From Lentilactobacillus kribbianus (lineage in GTDB: Bacteria; Bacillota; Bacilli; Lactobacillales; Lactobacillaceae): DNA of 64,000 nucleotides. Positions 46,668-55,899 of this stretch are shown here, piece after piece. The translations under genes were made by a program, and so were the position numbers. Each line of letters opens with the position of its first letter. Position 1 is the stretch's first letter. The notes beneath the pieces were generated by a model, which did no database searches, had not been told where the DNA came from, and worked only from the letters and a program-made list of their open reading frames with translations. The stretch is taken from NCBI RefSeq assembly GCF_013184075.1, contig NZ_JABEQQ010000002.1:496001-560000 (forward strand), written 5' to 3'.

Positions 46668-48797
46668 TTAGTTACCAAACAAACTATTAAAAAGATTAGC
46701 CGCTTTTTGCTTAGCCTTGTTGATTCCCTGACCAACATCCTTAGCGTATTTACCAGCCTGATCAGTGACGGAATTCCAAATATTGGAATTCTTTTTCTCA
46801 CTGTTTTCTTTAGCTACAATAGTTTGAGCATCCGAAGTATCAAAGTTGGTCTGTTTAGTAGCTGGTAGCATACCTTCCATTTCATTCTTAAATAACGGCC
46901 CGACGCCAGCACCACTGAGATTTTCTAAGTGATGATTGCTATCAGAATTATCAAAGCCTTCCCAAGTAGCTACTACTAAATCCGGAGTATAACCAACAAT
47001 CCATTTATCTTTGGTAGCTTGACCAGATGCTGAGCTATCAGCTTCGGTACTACCTGTTTTACCAGCAACTGAATAGCCATAAGGCTTTGCATCTACCCCT
47101 GTTCCGGAGTTGAAGACACCTAGCATCATACTAGTCATTTGCTTAGCTACATTTTCAGAAATAATTTGTTTGCCGTTGTCTTGGTCAGTATTGTCAACGA
47201 TAACTTTTCCAGTAGAATCCACGATTTTTCTGATATAGGTCGGACTCATTCGTTTACCGCCATTAGCGAAAGCGGTATAGGCCGACGCCATTTGTTGAGG
47301 AGACGCCCCAGTGGATAATCCCCCCAGTGCCAGTGCCAAATTATCATCTGATTTGGTTACCGGTAACCCAAATTCTTTAACAGAATTATAACCTTTATTA
47401 ACCCCGATTTGATTTAATAACCAAACGGCTGGTGCATTTTTACTTTGGGCTAAGGCTTCATACATCGGAATTTTACCATCATAAATATTATCGTAGTTTT
47501 TAGGCTTATATTTATTAGCACCATAGGCTTTATATTTATCAACTAATTCAGAATCAAATTTATAGCCCGACTCTAAAGCAGGTGTGTAAACTGCTAGTGG
47601 TTTAATGGTAGAACCCGGTTGTCGCTTCATTTGAGTAGCTCGATTATAACCTCGGAAAACATGTTTGCCACGGCCACCTACTACGGCAGCTACCCCACCG
47701 TTATTAGGATTAACCGCAATTGAAGCCGCTTGTACTTTAGTTCCATCGGCAGCATTCACTGGGAATAAACTATCATTATCAAAATTATCTTGCATCGTTT
47801 GTTGCTGTGTTTGATTTAATGATGTGTATATTTTGTAACCTTTATTCATAATGTCTGATTCGGTCAAATCATATTTGTTAATAGCTTCATCAATCACGGC
47901 ATCAAAGTAATACGGATATTTATAACCGTCCTTAGTTTGGTAAGTATCATTTACTGTAATTGAAGTAGCTTTATAATTATCAGCTTCGGCTTGAGTTATT
48001 TTGTGATTATCGACCATTAGCTGCAATACTTCATCCCGTCTATTTTTAGCAAGATCTGGATGATCAATTGGGTTATACCGGCTAGGATTGGTCAACATTC
48101 CAGCTAATACTGCAGATTGTGGTACGGTGAGCTGGCTGGCACTCACTCCAAAATATTTCTGAGCAGCATCTTGAACTCCCCAGACACCATTACCAAAATA
48201 TGCATTATTTAAATACATCGTTAAAATATCTTTTTTAGAGTAATCATTCTCGACTTGAATAGATAAAAATAATTCTTTTAACTTCCGAGTAAAGGTTTGC
48301 TCTTGTGATAAGTAAGCATTTTTAACTAATTGTTGGGTTAAGGTTGAGCCCCCACCGCTAATATAGTCTCGATGCAGCAACTTATTTTTTAAGAATAAAT
48401 AAGCAGCTCGCCCAAATCCTTTTACTGAAAATCCATACTCCTTATAAAAATTGCGATCTTCGGTAGATAAAACCGCATTACCAACATTAGGAGAGATTTT
48501 ATCTAACTTAACATAGGTTCCTTTTTGTGAATATAATTCCCCCGCTTTAGTACTCTTATAATCTAAGATTTCGGTAGTTTGGGAAAGTGATGATTCCAAA
48601 TTTTCAACATGTGCTGTTTTAGCCAGATAGGTTAAATACGCACTTGTTATTAAAAAGAGACTTAAAAAGCCAATTAATAACCATTGTGTTAAATGAAATC
48701 GGCGCCAGTAACGTGAAAAAGCCTTATGAAACCTTTTCCAACGTGGACGCCACCAGTCAATAAATTTTGACCAGATACTGGTTGATTTATTATTCAT
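46668..48797 (-). CDS. pbp1A: Class A penicillin-binding protein (PBP1A-type)
   Basis: A 709-residue bifunctional PBP: cytoplasmic basic tail, one TM (about 38-59), and a GT51 glycosyltransferase with catalytic Glu at about 113 (STEDRNFYKEYG), GGGSTLTQQLVKN and RKLKELFLS. The transpeptidase has SxxK Ser at about 396 (PGSTIKP), SKN and KTGST. It polymerises and cross-links peptidoglycan. AAGGAG lies 11 bases before ATG. Subtype naming is by similarity. Confidence 0.95.
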   Translation of the reverse strand: MNNKSTSIWSKFIDWWRPRWKRFHKAFSRYWRRFHLTQWLLIGFLSLFLITSAYLTYLAKTAHVENLESSLSQTTEILDYKSTKAGELYSQKGTYVKLDKISPNVGNAVLSTEDRNFYKEYGFSVKGFGRAAYLFLKNKLLHRDYISGGGSTLTQQLVKNAYLSQEQTFTRKLKELFLSIQVENDYSKKDILTMYLNNAYFGNGVWGVQDAAQKYFGVSASQLTVPQSAVLAGMLTNPSRYNPIDHPDLAKNRRDEVLQLMVDNHKITQAEADNYKATSITVNDTYQTKDGYKYPYYFDAVIDEAINKYDLTESDIMNKGYKIYTSLNQTQQQTMQDNFDNDSLFPVNAADGTKVQAASIAVNPNNGGVAAVVGGRGKHVFRGYNRATQMKRQPGSTIKPLAVYTPALESGYKFDSELVDKYKAYGANKYKPKNYDNIYDGKIPMYEALAQSKNAPAVWLLNQIGVNKGYNSVKEFGLPVTKSDDNLALALGGLSTGASPQQMASAYTAFANGGKRMSPTYIRKIVDSTGKVIVDNTDQDNGKQIISENVAKQMTSMMLGVFNSGTGVDAKPYGYSVAGKTGSTEADSSASGQATKDKWIVGYTPDLVVATWEGFDNSDSNHHLENLSGAGVGPLFKNEMEGMLPATKQTNFDTSDAQTIVAKENSEKKNSNIWNSVTDQAGKYAKDVGQGINKAKQKAANLFNSLFGN

Positions 48798-48898
48798 TTT
48801 AATTTTTACTCCTTATCTCAGCCGGAATAATTGTACCATAGTCAAATGATAATACCATCTTAGCGCCTCGAATTTAATTGATGTTTTACTTTCTTGAA

Positions 48899-48934
48899 AT
48901 AAAAAAGACGACCAAATTGGTCGTCTTTTTTATT
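48899..48934 (-). terminator. argS terminator
   Basis: AAAAAAGACGACCAA and its complement form an essentially loopless 14-bp palindrome at 48901-48931, followed by T's on the minus strand just after the argS stop. Confidence 0.87.
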
Positions 48935-50627
48935 ACATTTCGTCTGGAGCTTCCACTCCCAATAAATTCAATGATTCTTTTAATACTGTTGACACGGCTT
49001 TAACCAGTGATAAACGAGCATTTCTTTCAGCATCATCTGCTAAAATCTTAGAATGAGCATAATACTTATTGAATGCTTTAGCTAAGCGAAGTGAGTACTT
49101 AGCAATTTCTGATGGTTCAAAATCAGCACAAGCACTTTCTACTATGCTTGGGAAGGTACTTAAAGCTTGAATGGTTTCCCAAGCTTCTGGATCTGATAAT
49201 TGTTTGTCAACATGGTAGAAATCTACGGTACCAGCTTTACGCAAAATACTTTCAGCCCGAGCATGAGAATATTGAACATAAGGTCCCGTCTCACCTTCAA
49301 AACGTAGTTGATCTTCTAATACAAAATCAATATTATTAGTTCGTTCGTTCTTTAAGTCACCAAAGATGATAGCCCCTACCCCCACTTGGCGAGCTACTTC
49401 TTCTTTATTAGGTAAATCAGGATTCTTTTCTTCAATTTGTTTTTGTGCCAATTCAATCGCATCATCTAATACTTCGTCCAATAAAATAATACGTCCAGAA
49501 CGAGTTGAAAGCTTCTTACCGTTAACCGTAATTAGCCCAAAAGGAATATGATGTAAGTTAGCGGCTGATGGCATACCCATTTCCGTCAATACTGCTTTTA
49601 ATTGACGGAAATAATAAGTTTGTTCTGATCCCACTACGTATAAGTTCATTGCGGGATGGTAAGTGCGATCACGATAAATAGCCGTAGCAATATCACGAGT
49701 AATATAAAGAGTTGCACCATCACTTTTTAGAATTAAAGCAGGATTTAAATCATACTTATCTAACTTAACAACTTGAGCACCTTGTGATTCTTCAAGAAGG
49801 TTTTTATCCTTTAAGATTTCAATACCTTCATTCATTTTATCATTGTAGAAAGCTTCGCCTTTATAAGTATCAAAATCAACACCTAATTTAGCATAAATCT
49901 TATTAAAGGATTTTAGTGATTCTTCTCTGAACCATTCCCAAAGACGGGTAGCTTCTTCATCGCCATCTTCTAGTTTTTTGAATACTTCTCGAGCCTCATC
50001 ATCTAATTCAGGATGTTCTTTATCTTCTTGATGGAATTTAACGTAGTACTTCACTAAATTGTTGATCGGATCTTTTTTAACGTCTTCTTCATTACCCCAT
50101 TTTTTATAAGCCACAATCAACTTACCAAATTGAGTCCCCCAATCACCCAGATGGTTATCTTTAATTGGGTGGTAACCATTTTTAGTCAAAATTTTAGCAA
50201 TAGAATTACCAATTACAGTGGAACGTAAATGCCCCATTGAAATTGGTTTAGCAATGTTAGGTGATGACATATCAATTGGTACATTGCCACCCTTACCATT
50301 ATCATTTTGACCATAAGTGGAACCTTCATCAATAATATTAGTTAATACTTCATTGCTAAATTGAGCTTTATCTAAGAAGAAATTAATATAGGCACCTTTT
50401 ACTTCTACTTTTTCATAAATAGATGTATCAATTTTAGCTAGTAAATCACTAGCAATCATGTTAGGTGCTTTATGCATGGTTTTTGCTAATGTAAAAGTAG
50501 GAAAAGCCAAATCACCCATTGTAATTTCCTTAGGATGTTCAATCTTTTCGTAAATTTCAGCTGAACTCAATGAGTCCGCGCCAAGAGCATTTAATAGTGA
50601 GTTGGTTACTTGAGCTTTATAATCCAT
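48933..50627 (-). CDS. argS: Arginyl-tRNA synthetase
   Basis: A 564-residue class I synthetase. It has the N-terminal Add-1 domain (about 1-90), a HIGH-like motif in PISMGHLRST (SMGH), a degenerate KMSKS region KKLSTRSG and a DALR anticodon-binding domain (about 445-564). It charges tRNA-Arg. The Shine-Dalgarno AAGGAGG precedes the ATG. It is preceded by an Arg-type T-box leader. Confidence 0.97.
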   Translation of the reverse strand: MDYKAQVTNSLLNALGADSLSSAEIYEKIEHPKEITMGDLAFPTFTLAKTMHKAPNMIASDLLAKIDTSIYEKVEVKGAYINFFLDKAQFSNEVLTNIIDEGSTYGQNDNGKGGNVPIDMSSPNIAKPISMGHLRSTVIGNSIAKILTKNGYHPIKDNHLGDWGTQFGKLIVAYKKWGNEEDVKKDPINNLVKYYVKFHQEDKEHPELDDEAREVFKKLEDGDEEATRLWEWFREESLKSFNKIYAKLGVDFDTYKGEAFYNDKMNEGIEILKDKNLLEESQGAQVVKLDKYDLNPALILKSDGATLYITRDIATAIYRDRTYHPAMNLYVVGSEQTYYFRQLKAVLTEMGMPSAANLHHIPFGLITVNGKKLSTRSGRIILLDEVLDDAIELAQKQIEEKNPDLPNKEEVARQVGVGAIIFGDLKNERTNNIDFVLEDQLRFEGETGPYVQYSHARAESILRKAGTVDFYHVDKQLSDPEAWETIQALSTFPSIVESACADFEPSEIAKYSLRLAKAFNKYYAHSKILADDAERNARLSLVKAVSTVLKESLNLLGVEAPDEM

Positions 50628-50647
50628 TTGATTTCCTCCTTAAAGTT

Positions 50648-50846
50648 AGGGATAAAAAAAGTCCCTCACAATAAAAAAATTGTAAGAGACGAGGTTTTCC
50701 CGCGGTACCACTCTAGTTGATATTTCTATCCGCTTTATATTATTAGTTTGTAATTTAAAGAGCGCGCTTCACTGTTCGAATTACTTGACTTTCACCATCT
50801 CAAGTTCGCTTAAAATTCGTAGCACAGTTACTCTTCTCTTTAAAGC
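50648..50846 (-). promoter_or_regulatory. T-box riboswitch, Arg-specific, controlling argS
   Basis: The minus strand contains the T-box core AGAGTGGTACCGCG, then a terminator pairing GTCTCTTACAA with TTGTGAGGGAC and seven T's. Stem I is closed by TTAAAGAG/CTCTTTAA, with AACTG/CAGT above it. The specifier region GAAGCGCGC contains CGC, an Arg codon. Uncharged tRNA-Arg would permit argS transcription. The specifier placement is my inference. Confidence 0.9.
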
Positions 50847-50869
50847 AAGAACGATAAAAACGTTCTTTA

Positions 50870-50940
50870 AGCGGGTGACGGGAATCGGACCCGCGACACA
50901 AGCTTGGGAAGCTTGGATTTTACCACTAAACTACACCCGC
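50870..50940 (-). tRNA. tRNA-Gly (anticodon CCC)
   Basis: The minus strand folds to a full cloverleaf: acceptor GCGGGTG/CACCCGC, D arm GTTTAGTGGTAAAAT, anticodon stem CAAGC/GCTTG with loop TTCCCAA (anticodon CCC, reading GGG), and T arm GCGGGTCCGATTCCCGT. The 3' CCA is not encoded. It lies directly upstream of the argS T-box, with only a short hairpin (50847-50867) between them. Confidence 0.94.
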
Positions 50941-51053
50941 ACAACATGAGTTATTATATCATTTCAATATATTTTTGTCAGTAATTGTTTAAAAAAACTT
51001 AATTTGCTTTTTAACAACTTCACATTGATACTAGTTTATAAGGAGTGACAACT

Positions 51054-51392
51054 ATGTGGATTGCAATTAACTACTTTAGCTGGGCCGGTTATTTAATTGG
51101 TTTACAATCTGGGCTCGGCCGTAATATTGAAAAGAAAATCAACCAACAATTATTTTGGACCCGCTTATTTTATTTATTAGTAATTATTAGTCAGGTAGTG
51201 ATAAGTATCCGTTCCTTTCACCGTCATCCATTATTTGTGGCGTTAGGAATTGTTATAACTATCGCAGTAATTATTTTAACCGAATTAGCCTTTAATCGAA
51301 AACAAGTCCGTCACCTATCAGCGTGGTGGATTTGGGGATTATTATTATTAACTGTAGTGGCAATTATCTGGCAAACTATCATTAATTATTAA
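51054..51392 (+). CDS. Small integral membrane protein, unknown function
   Basis: A 112-residue protein with a possible first helix (about 5-20) and three clear membrane segments: about 37-52, 59-79 and 92-109. It has a basic loop HLSAWW between the last two. I do not recognise the family. AGGAG spaced 8 bases before ATG 51054 rules out the upstream GTG. It is monocistronic and convergent with the racemase gene. Confidence 0.75.
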   Translation: MWIAINYFSWAGYLIGLQSGLGRNIEKKINQQLFWTRLFYLLVIISQVVISIRSFHRHPLFVALGIVITIAVIILTELAFNRKQVRHLSAWWIWGLLLLTVVAIIWQTIINY

Positions 51393-51424
51393 AAAGACGT
51401 TACCTATTAGGCAACGTCTTTTTT
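51390..51424. terminator. Bidirectional terminator between the membrane protein gene and the racemase gene
   Basis: AAAAGACGTTACC/GGCAACGTCTTTTT, an 11-13 bp stem with one mismatch or G-U and a 5-6 base loop, with A and T runs on either side. Confidence 0.83.
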
Positions 51425-52139
51425 ATTGATTACGCATTGATAATGCTAAATCGATACAATGTTCTGCTAAGACCGTTTGAGCATCTAAAACTGGATAATT
51501 ATGATCACCAGCCCGTTCTTCGGCAACAGACAGCTCGGTACAACCTAAAATAACCACATCACAACCCTTTTCTTCTACCATTTCACGTAAAATATCGTGA
51601 TATAGGGATGCGTTGACTTCATTTTTTTCTTTAATGTAGTCATAGATGAGTTCCATAGTTTGATTAGCAATGGCCCCATTTTCGTCAGGCTTGACTAATT
51701 CGTAACCGGCATCAATAATCGGCTGATCATAAATACCATCATGAAGTGTACCTCGAGTAGCAATTAAGCCCACTTTTTTAGCATTAGGATACTTGTTTTT
51801 AATCTCTTTAACGGTTTCATTTGGCATGTGTAAAATAGGAATTTCAGTTAATTCTTGTAATTGTTCATAAAAATAATGAGCGGTATTACATGGAATCGCA
51901 AAAAAATCTGGCCCAAGCATGGTCTGTTGTTTAATATCTTCTGCCATTGGTATAAAGGGATTTGGTTGCTCATGATCCAAAATATACGCAGTTCGATCAG
52001 GAATCGTGGCGTGATTGACTAAAATATAATTCAAAAAATCCTGATCCTTAGTGGCTGGCGTTTTTTCATTTAAAATATGCACAAAAGTTTCGGTAGCTTC
52101 AGTTCCCATGCCACCAATAATTGAAAAAAAGTTTTGCAT
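51423..52139 (-). CDS. racD: Aspartate/glutamate racemase family protein, probable aspartate racemase
   Basis: A 238-residue protein with the two catalytic cysteines of the family, Cys84 in AIPCNTAHYF and Cys200 in LGCTELS, and N-terminal FSIIGGMGTEATETF. It is expected to interconvert L- and D-Asp. Next to a D-Asp ligase-like gene, it probably supplies D-Asp for the peptidoglycan branch, as RacD does in lactococci and enterococci. AGGA precedes ATG 52139, so the longer frame to 52154 is not needed. A terminator separates it from the upstream ligase gene. Confidence 0.9.
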   Translation of the reverse strand: MQNFFSIIGGMGTEATETFVHILNEKTPATKDQDFLNYILVNHATIPDRTAYILDHEQPNPFIPMAEDIKQQTMLGPDFFAIPCNTAHYFYEQLQELTEIPILHMPNETVKEIKNKYPNAKKVGLIATRGTLHDGIYDQPIIDAGYELVKPDENGAIANQTMELIYDYIKEKNEVNASLYHDILREMVEEKGCDVVILGCTELSVAEERAGDHNYPVLDAQTVLAEHCIDLALSMRNQ

Positions 52140-52219
52140 AGTATTTCCTCGCATCCATTAATTTTTCACTCTGTCATTAATAAGGATAGTGTAGCATATT
52201 AGTTCAAACATTGTTAAAT

Positions 52220-52262
52220 CAAAAAAGAACTACCGCCAACAAATGGCTGGTAGTTCTTTTTG
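52220..52262 (-). terminator. Terminator after the ATP-grasp ligase gene
   Basis: Minus-strand stem AAAGAACTACC-A-GCC with GGC-G-GTAGTTCTTT, loop ATTTGTT, then T's. It splits the asnB-ligase unit from racD. Confidence 0.85.
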
Positions 52263-52263
52263 A

Positions 52264-53514
52264 TTATTTAACAACAAAATTTTTCTTAAAGTCAACTTGA
52301 TAGTTATGCATTGCCCATTTGTACAAAGCATAACGTTTCAAATTACGATCCTTAGCGTACCAAAAAGTGGTTCCCCACCGTCCGTTTTTAATCAACGCAA
52401 CGGCGTGGTCTTTTTCAGCACTATCTCGAGCATACTTTTCAAAAGTTTTAGGAGATACTCCTAGCCACAAGAAATAATCATTTTGATCCTTATTAGCATA
52501 AAGTGGTTCTGCCGTAGTTAGTGAATCAAAAACATAATCTTGGACAACCCAATCAGCTAATTTATTACCATTCAAGGTAACAAAGAAACTACTTCTACCT
52601 TGACGAATATTCATATCAAATAATTTAAATTGGCCATCGCGTTGATCATATTTCATATCAAAGTTAGCGTAACCGGTATAATTAATTGACTCCAAAAAAT
52701 GTTGAATTTGGTTATACAAGGTTTGATTATATTCCGGCAAAATGGCTACGTAGTTACCAATAGCTGCTGGTGCTGGATCTTCAAGCAATGGATGACCTAA
52801 ACACATCATTTTAACTTTGTGATCCTTGCCAACGTATGCATTTAACGTTCGCATATTACTATCGTCACCAGGGATAAAGTCTTGTAACACTAATTCGCCA
52901 GTGTAACCATTGTCATAAGATTTAGCAATAATACTATCAAACTCAGTTCGGTCATGGATGGTGAAGGCTTTTTTGCGACCATCAAAATGAACATCCAACC
53001 AAGCCACACTATCAGCTGGTTTTAAAGCAACTGGATAATCAAATGGTTGTTCAATAGTATCATTAGCATTATACATTTGTTCAGTAATGATTCGGGTTCC
53101 AGGGTAAGGCATATCGTATTTTTCACACATTTGATAAAATGCGGCCTTATCGTTTAATTGCTTAATTAAGTCGTAATCAATATAAGGACAAACAAAAACA
53201 TCTTCTAACTCATCCTTATGTTTAGCAATTAACTCGGCATAACCGTCACCACAAGCAATCAAAATAACTGGACCATTAGCGTTACGGTAGTTTTCTTTTA
53301 ATTTGAGCATTTCATCAATCCAAGTAGGATCTTCAGTAAAACCATCAATTAAAGTCAAATCCACAATGTTAGTATAACGAGTTGGGGCTAAGGCAACTTC
53401 AGCGTATGCCTTAACGGGTTGGCCATATAGTTCGTATAATGAGCGAGCCATTCCATAGGCATTAAAATCACTACCCAATAAAATCGGCGTAAAAGTAGGA
53501 GTTGATTGTTCCAT
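52264..53514 (-). CDS. aslA: ATP-grasp ligase, probable D-aspartate ligase of the cell-wall branch
   Basis: A 416-residue ATP-grasp protein. It has an N-terminal preATP-like region (ILLGSDFNAYGMARSLYELYG), ATP-grasp core with YPVALKPADS, LVLQDFIPGDDS and the metal-binding FDMNIRQGRSSFF (about 298-310). Sequence and neighbours match Asl/AslA ligases, which attach the beta-carboxylate of D-Asp to the Lys of UDP-MurNAc-pentapeptide. The specificity is inferred from the adjoining racemase and amidotransferase genes. Confidence 0.85.
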   Translation of the reverse strand: MEQSTPTFTPILLGSDFNAYGMARSLYELYGQPVKAYAEVALAPTRYTNIVDLTLIDGFTEDPTWIDEMLKLKENYRNANGPVILIACGDGYAELIAKHKDELEDVFVCPYIDYDLIKQLNDKAAFYQMCEKYDMPYPGTRIITEQMYNANDTIEQPFDYPVALKPADSVAWLDVHFDGRKKAFTIHDRTEFDSIIAKSYDNGYTGELVLQDFIPGDDSNMRTLNAYVGKDHKVKMMCLGHPLLEDPAPAAIGNYVAILPEYNQTLYNQIQHFLESINYTGYANFDMKYDQRDGQFKLFDMNIRQGRSSFFVTLNGNKLADWVVQDYVFDSLTTAEPLYANKDQNDYFLWLGVSPKTFEKYARDSAEKDHAVALIKNGRWGTTFWYAKDRNLKRYALYKWAMHNYQVDFKKNFVVK

Positions 53515-53549
53515 TATTTCACTTTCCTTCTAAAAATTGGTAGTTGAAA

Positions 53550-55430
53550 TTAAACTTGAGTTCGATGAACTAAGCTTAAAGTATCCACATTGGTATCTTC
53601 TGGGAAGTAAACTTGGTACCAGAGAATGAAAGTGTAGATAGTAAAGATTTTTTGCATGTTAGACTTACCATTCGCATGTTCATCTAATAAGCGATCAAGT
53701 TCAGCAGTGTTAAAGAATTTTTCAGCAGTATCTGAGTGGAATTCATTAACAATTCTTTCATGATATTTTGGATCATTAATCCAAGATGCAATTGGTGATG
53801 GGAAGCCCATTTTTTCCTTTAAAGCTGTCTTTTTAGGAAGTTGGCGTTCAGCAGCCGTCCGCAATGAAATCTTAGTTTCATCTGGGGTAATACGAGTATG
53901 AACTGGCATTGTTTCAGCAAATTCAGCCACCTTTTTATCTACAAGTGGTGTCCGAACTTCTAATGAATTAGCCATAGACATCCGATCAGCCTTGTGTAAG
54001 ATATCAAATGGTAACCAAGTATTAATATCAAAGTATTGCATTTGAGTCATTTCATCCTTACCAGCAACATCATCAAAAATGTGCTTAGTGTATGCACCGG
54101 AGTCAACGTTAATACTTGGGTCCTTCAACACTTTAGCTCGATCTTCATAATTAAAGACGTAGTTTACTCGATAATAACGTTCACTAAGTGGTTGAGCGCC
54201 ACGAACTAAGAATCGCTTACCATGGAAACGAGGCATCTTGGCGGCCACAGCACCGGCAGCTTTTCTAATTGGTTTTGGTACCCATTTTTGGTAACGTTCA
54301 AATGGAATAGCTTCCAAATAAGTATTGTAACCACCGAAGAACTCATCAGCCCCTTCACCAGATAGTGCTACCTTAACACTTTCACGAGTACGTTTCGTTA
54401 AGTAATAAAGTTGAATAGCTGATGGGTTTGATAATGGTTCATCCATGTAATACATCATGGTTGGCAAGATATCAAAGTAATCGTCACCATTCATGTAAAT
54501 CTCGGTATTCTTTTGCCCAATTTCTTTAGCAAATTCAGTAGACCAAGCTAATTCACTGTATTTAGAATTTTTAAAGCCAATTGAAAATGATTGAATAGGT
54601 TTTAATTTAGCTGCTTCGTTTAAAACATAACTAGAATCAATTCCACTAGATAAGAAACTACCCACTTCAACATCAGCAATCATATGAGCTTTTACTGATT
54701 CATCAACTAATTTTTCAATCTTATCAGCGTCTTCTTCCACTGTTTGACTTTCGTCAATATGGTCATAATTAAATTTCCAGTAACGATGTGTTTCCGTTTT
54801 ACCGTTTTTATGCAAGAAGTATTGTCCTGGTAAAACTTTATATACGTTCTTAAACATCGTTTCGCGTGATGGAATAAATTCAAAACTCAAGTGAATTGGC
54901 AACAAACTAGTGTTTAGTTCCTTCTTGAAGTTTGGATGTTCCAAAAATGCTTTGATTTCAGAAGCCCACATAAAAGTATCACCATCGTCATAGTAATAAA
55001 GTGGCTTAATTCCGAAATGATCACGTGCCCCAAATACTTCTTGAGTCTTGCTGTCATAGATCACAAAAGCATACATTCCGCGGAGTTTTTGAAGCAAATC
55101 AGCACCCCAAGCTTGGTAACCATGAATTAATACTTCTGAATCTACATCGGTCTTAAATTCATAGCCCATTTCTTGAAGTTCTTTTCGAATTTCTTGGTAG
55201 TTATAAATTTCACCGTTAAAAGTTAAAACTTTGGTTTCATCATTATTGTACATTGGTTGACGACCATGCGCCAAATCGATAATTGATAGCCGGCGGAAGC
55301 CCATTGCTACTTTCCCGTCCGCAAAATAAGCCTCATCATCAGGGCCTCGGTGTTTAATCCGATCTGCCATGTGATTAATTGTGTCTTCTGGCACATCGCT
55401 TTGATTTACATAACCAACAAATCCGCACAT
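53550..55430 (-). CDS. asnB: AsnB-type glutamine-hydrolysing asparagine synthase (AsnH-like amidotransferase)
   Basis: A 626-residue protein. It has an Ntn glutaminase domain beginning MCGFVGYVNQS, in which Cys2 is the nucleophile, so the start is ATG 55430 (GGAG, 8 bases) and not the longer frame to 55478. The synthase domain has the ATP loop FLSSGIDSSYV and GEGADEFFGGYNTY. It may make free asparagine. Given the next genes it may instead amidate the D-Asp side branch of peptidoglycan, as AsnH does in Lactococcus; the sequence alone cannot decide. Confidence 0.92.
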   Translation of the reverse strand: MCGFVGYVNQSDVPEDTINHMADRIKHRGPDDEAYFADGKVAMGFRRLSIIDLAHGRQPMYNNDETKVLTFNGEIYNYQEIRKELQEMGYEFKTDVDSEVLIHGYQAWGADLLQKLRGMYAFVIYDSKTQEVFGARDHFGIKPLYYYDDGDTFMWASEIKAFLEHPNFKKELNTSLLPIHLSFEFIPSRETMFKNVYKVLPGQYFLHKNGKTETHRYWKFNYDHIDESQTVEEDADKIEKLVDESVKAHMIADVEVGSFLSSGIDSSYVLNEAAKLKPIQSFSIGFKNSKYSELAWSTEFAKEIGQKNTEIYMNGDDYFDILPTMMYYMDEPLSNPSAIQLYYLTKRTRESVKVALSGEGADEFFGGYNTYLEAIPFERYQKWVPKPIRKAAGAVAAKMPRFHGKRFLVRGAQPLSERYYRVNYVFNYEDRAKVLKDPSINVDSGAYTKHIFDDVAGKDEMTQMQYFDINTWLPFDILHKADRMSMANSLEVRTPLVDKKVAEFAETMPVHTRITPDETKISLRTAAERQLPKKTALKEKMGFPSPIASWINDPKYHERIVNEFHSDTAEKFFNTAELDRLLDEHANGKSNMQKIFTIYTFILWYQVYFPEDTNVDTLSLVHRTQV

Positions 55431-55471
55431 ATGCTGATCTCCTTTTATAGTTAAATTTAAATTGTTCAATA

Positions 55472-55533
55472 AGACCAATCTGGTCTCAGAACATAGCAGT
55501 CTTCATTTTACCAGATAATCTCGCTTTTGTACT
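55472..55533 (-). promoter_or_regulatory. asnB promoter and leader palindrome
   Basis: An extended -10 TGGTAAAAT on the minus strand (hexamer at 55505-55510) has a weak -35 AGTACA 17 bases away (55528-55533). Downstream, at 55472-55486, AGACCAGATTGGTCT is a near-perfect palindrome (AGACCA/TGGTCT) that could be an operator or a leader hairpin. Confidence 0.5.
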
Positions 55534-55603
55534 AGGGGGATAACTTTTTCTTAAGGAAGATTTTGTTGAAACACTATTTTTTCAATTTTTATTCAAACTA
55601 AGG

Positions 55604-55609
55604 TATAAT
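55604..55609 (+). promoter_or_regulatory. -10 element for the 55637 gene
   Basis: A consensus TATAAT lies 28 bases before the ATG at 55637. No good -35 is visible at normal spacing. Confidence 0.5.
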
Positions 55610-55636
55610 TAAGAAAATAAAGCAGAGGTGAATGAT

Positions 55637-55873
55637 ATGAATGAAATGGTTTTCTTTAATCCCGCTGATTCAATTGGTAACTTTCATGATCATAATGAAG
55701 CTGTCCAAAGTGCTCAAATTTACAAAGAAAAAAACCAGCAACCAGATCAATCAATCTTGGTAGTTAAAAGCCCTAACCACCCTGACTTTGAAGTTTTTCT
55801 AGCTGACGACGTAATTTCAAGTGATCAAGCCAATCAATCACACGAGTCTTACCAACTTAGCGATCGCATTTAA
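55637..55873 (+). CDS. Small soluble protein, unknown function
   Basis: A 78-residue acidic protein, MNEMVFFNPADSIGNFHDHNEAVQ at the start, without signal peptide or membrane segment. I do not recognise the family. GAGGTG is spaced 6 bases before ATG 55637, so the GTG at 55628 is part of the ribosome site. It is 26 bases upstream of the lipoprotein gene and probably in the same transcript. It is divergent from asnB. Confidence 0.75.
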   Translation: MNEMVFFNPADSIGNFHDHNEAVQSAQIYKEKNQQPDQSILVVKSPNHPDFEVFLADDVISSDQANQSHESYQLSDRI

Positions 55874-55899
55874 TTTTAGTTCTATTGGAGATGAATTTA

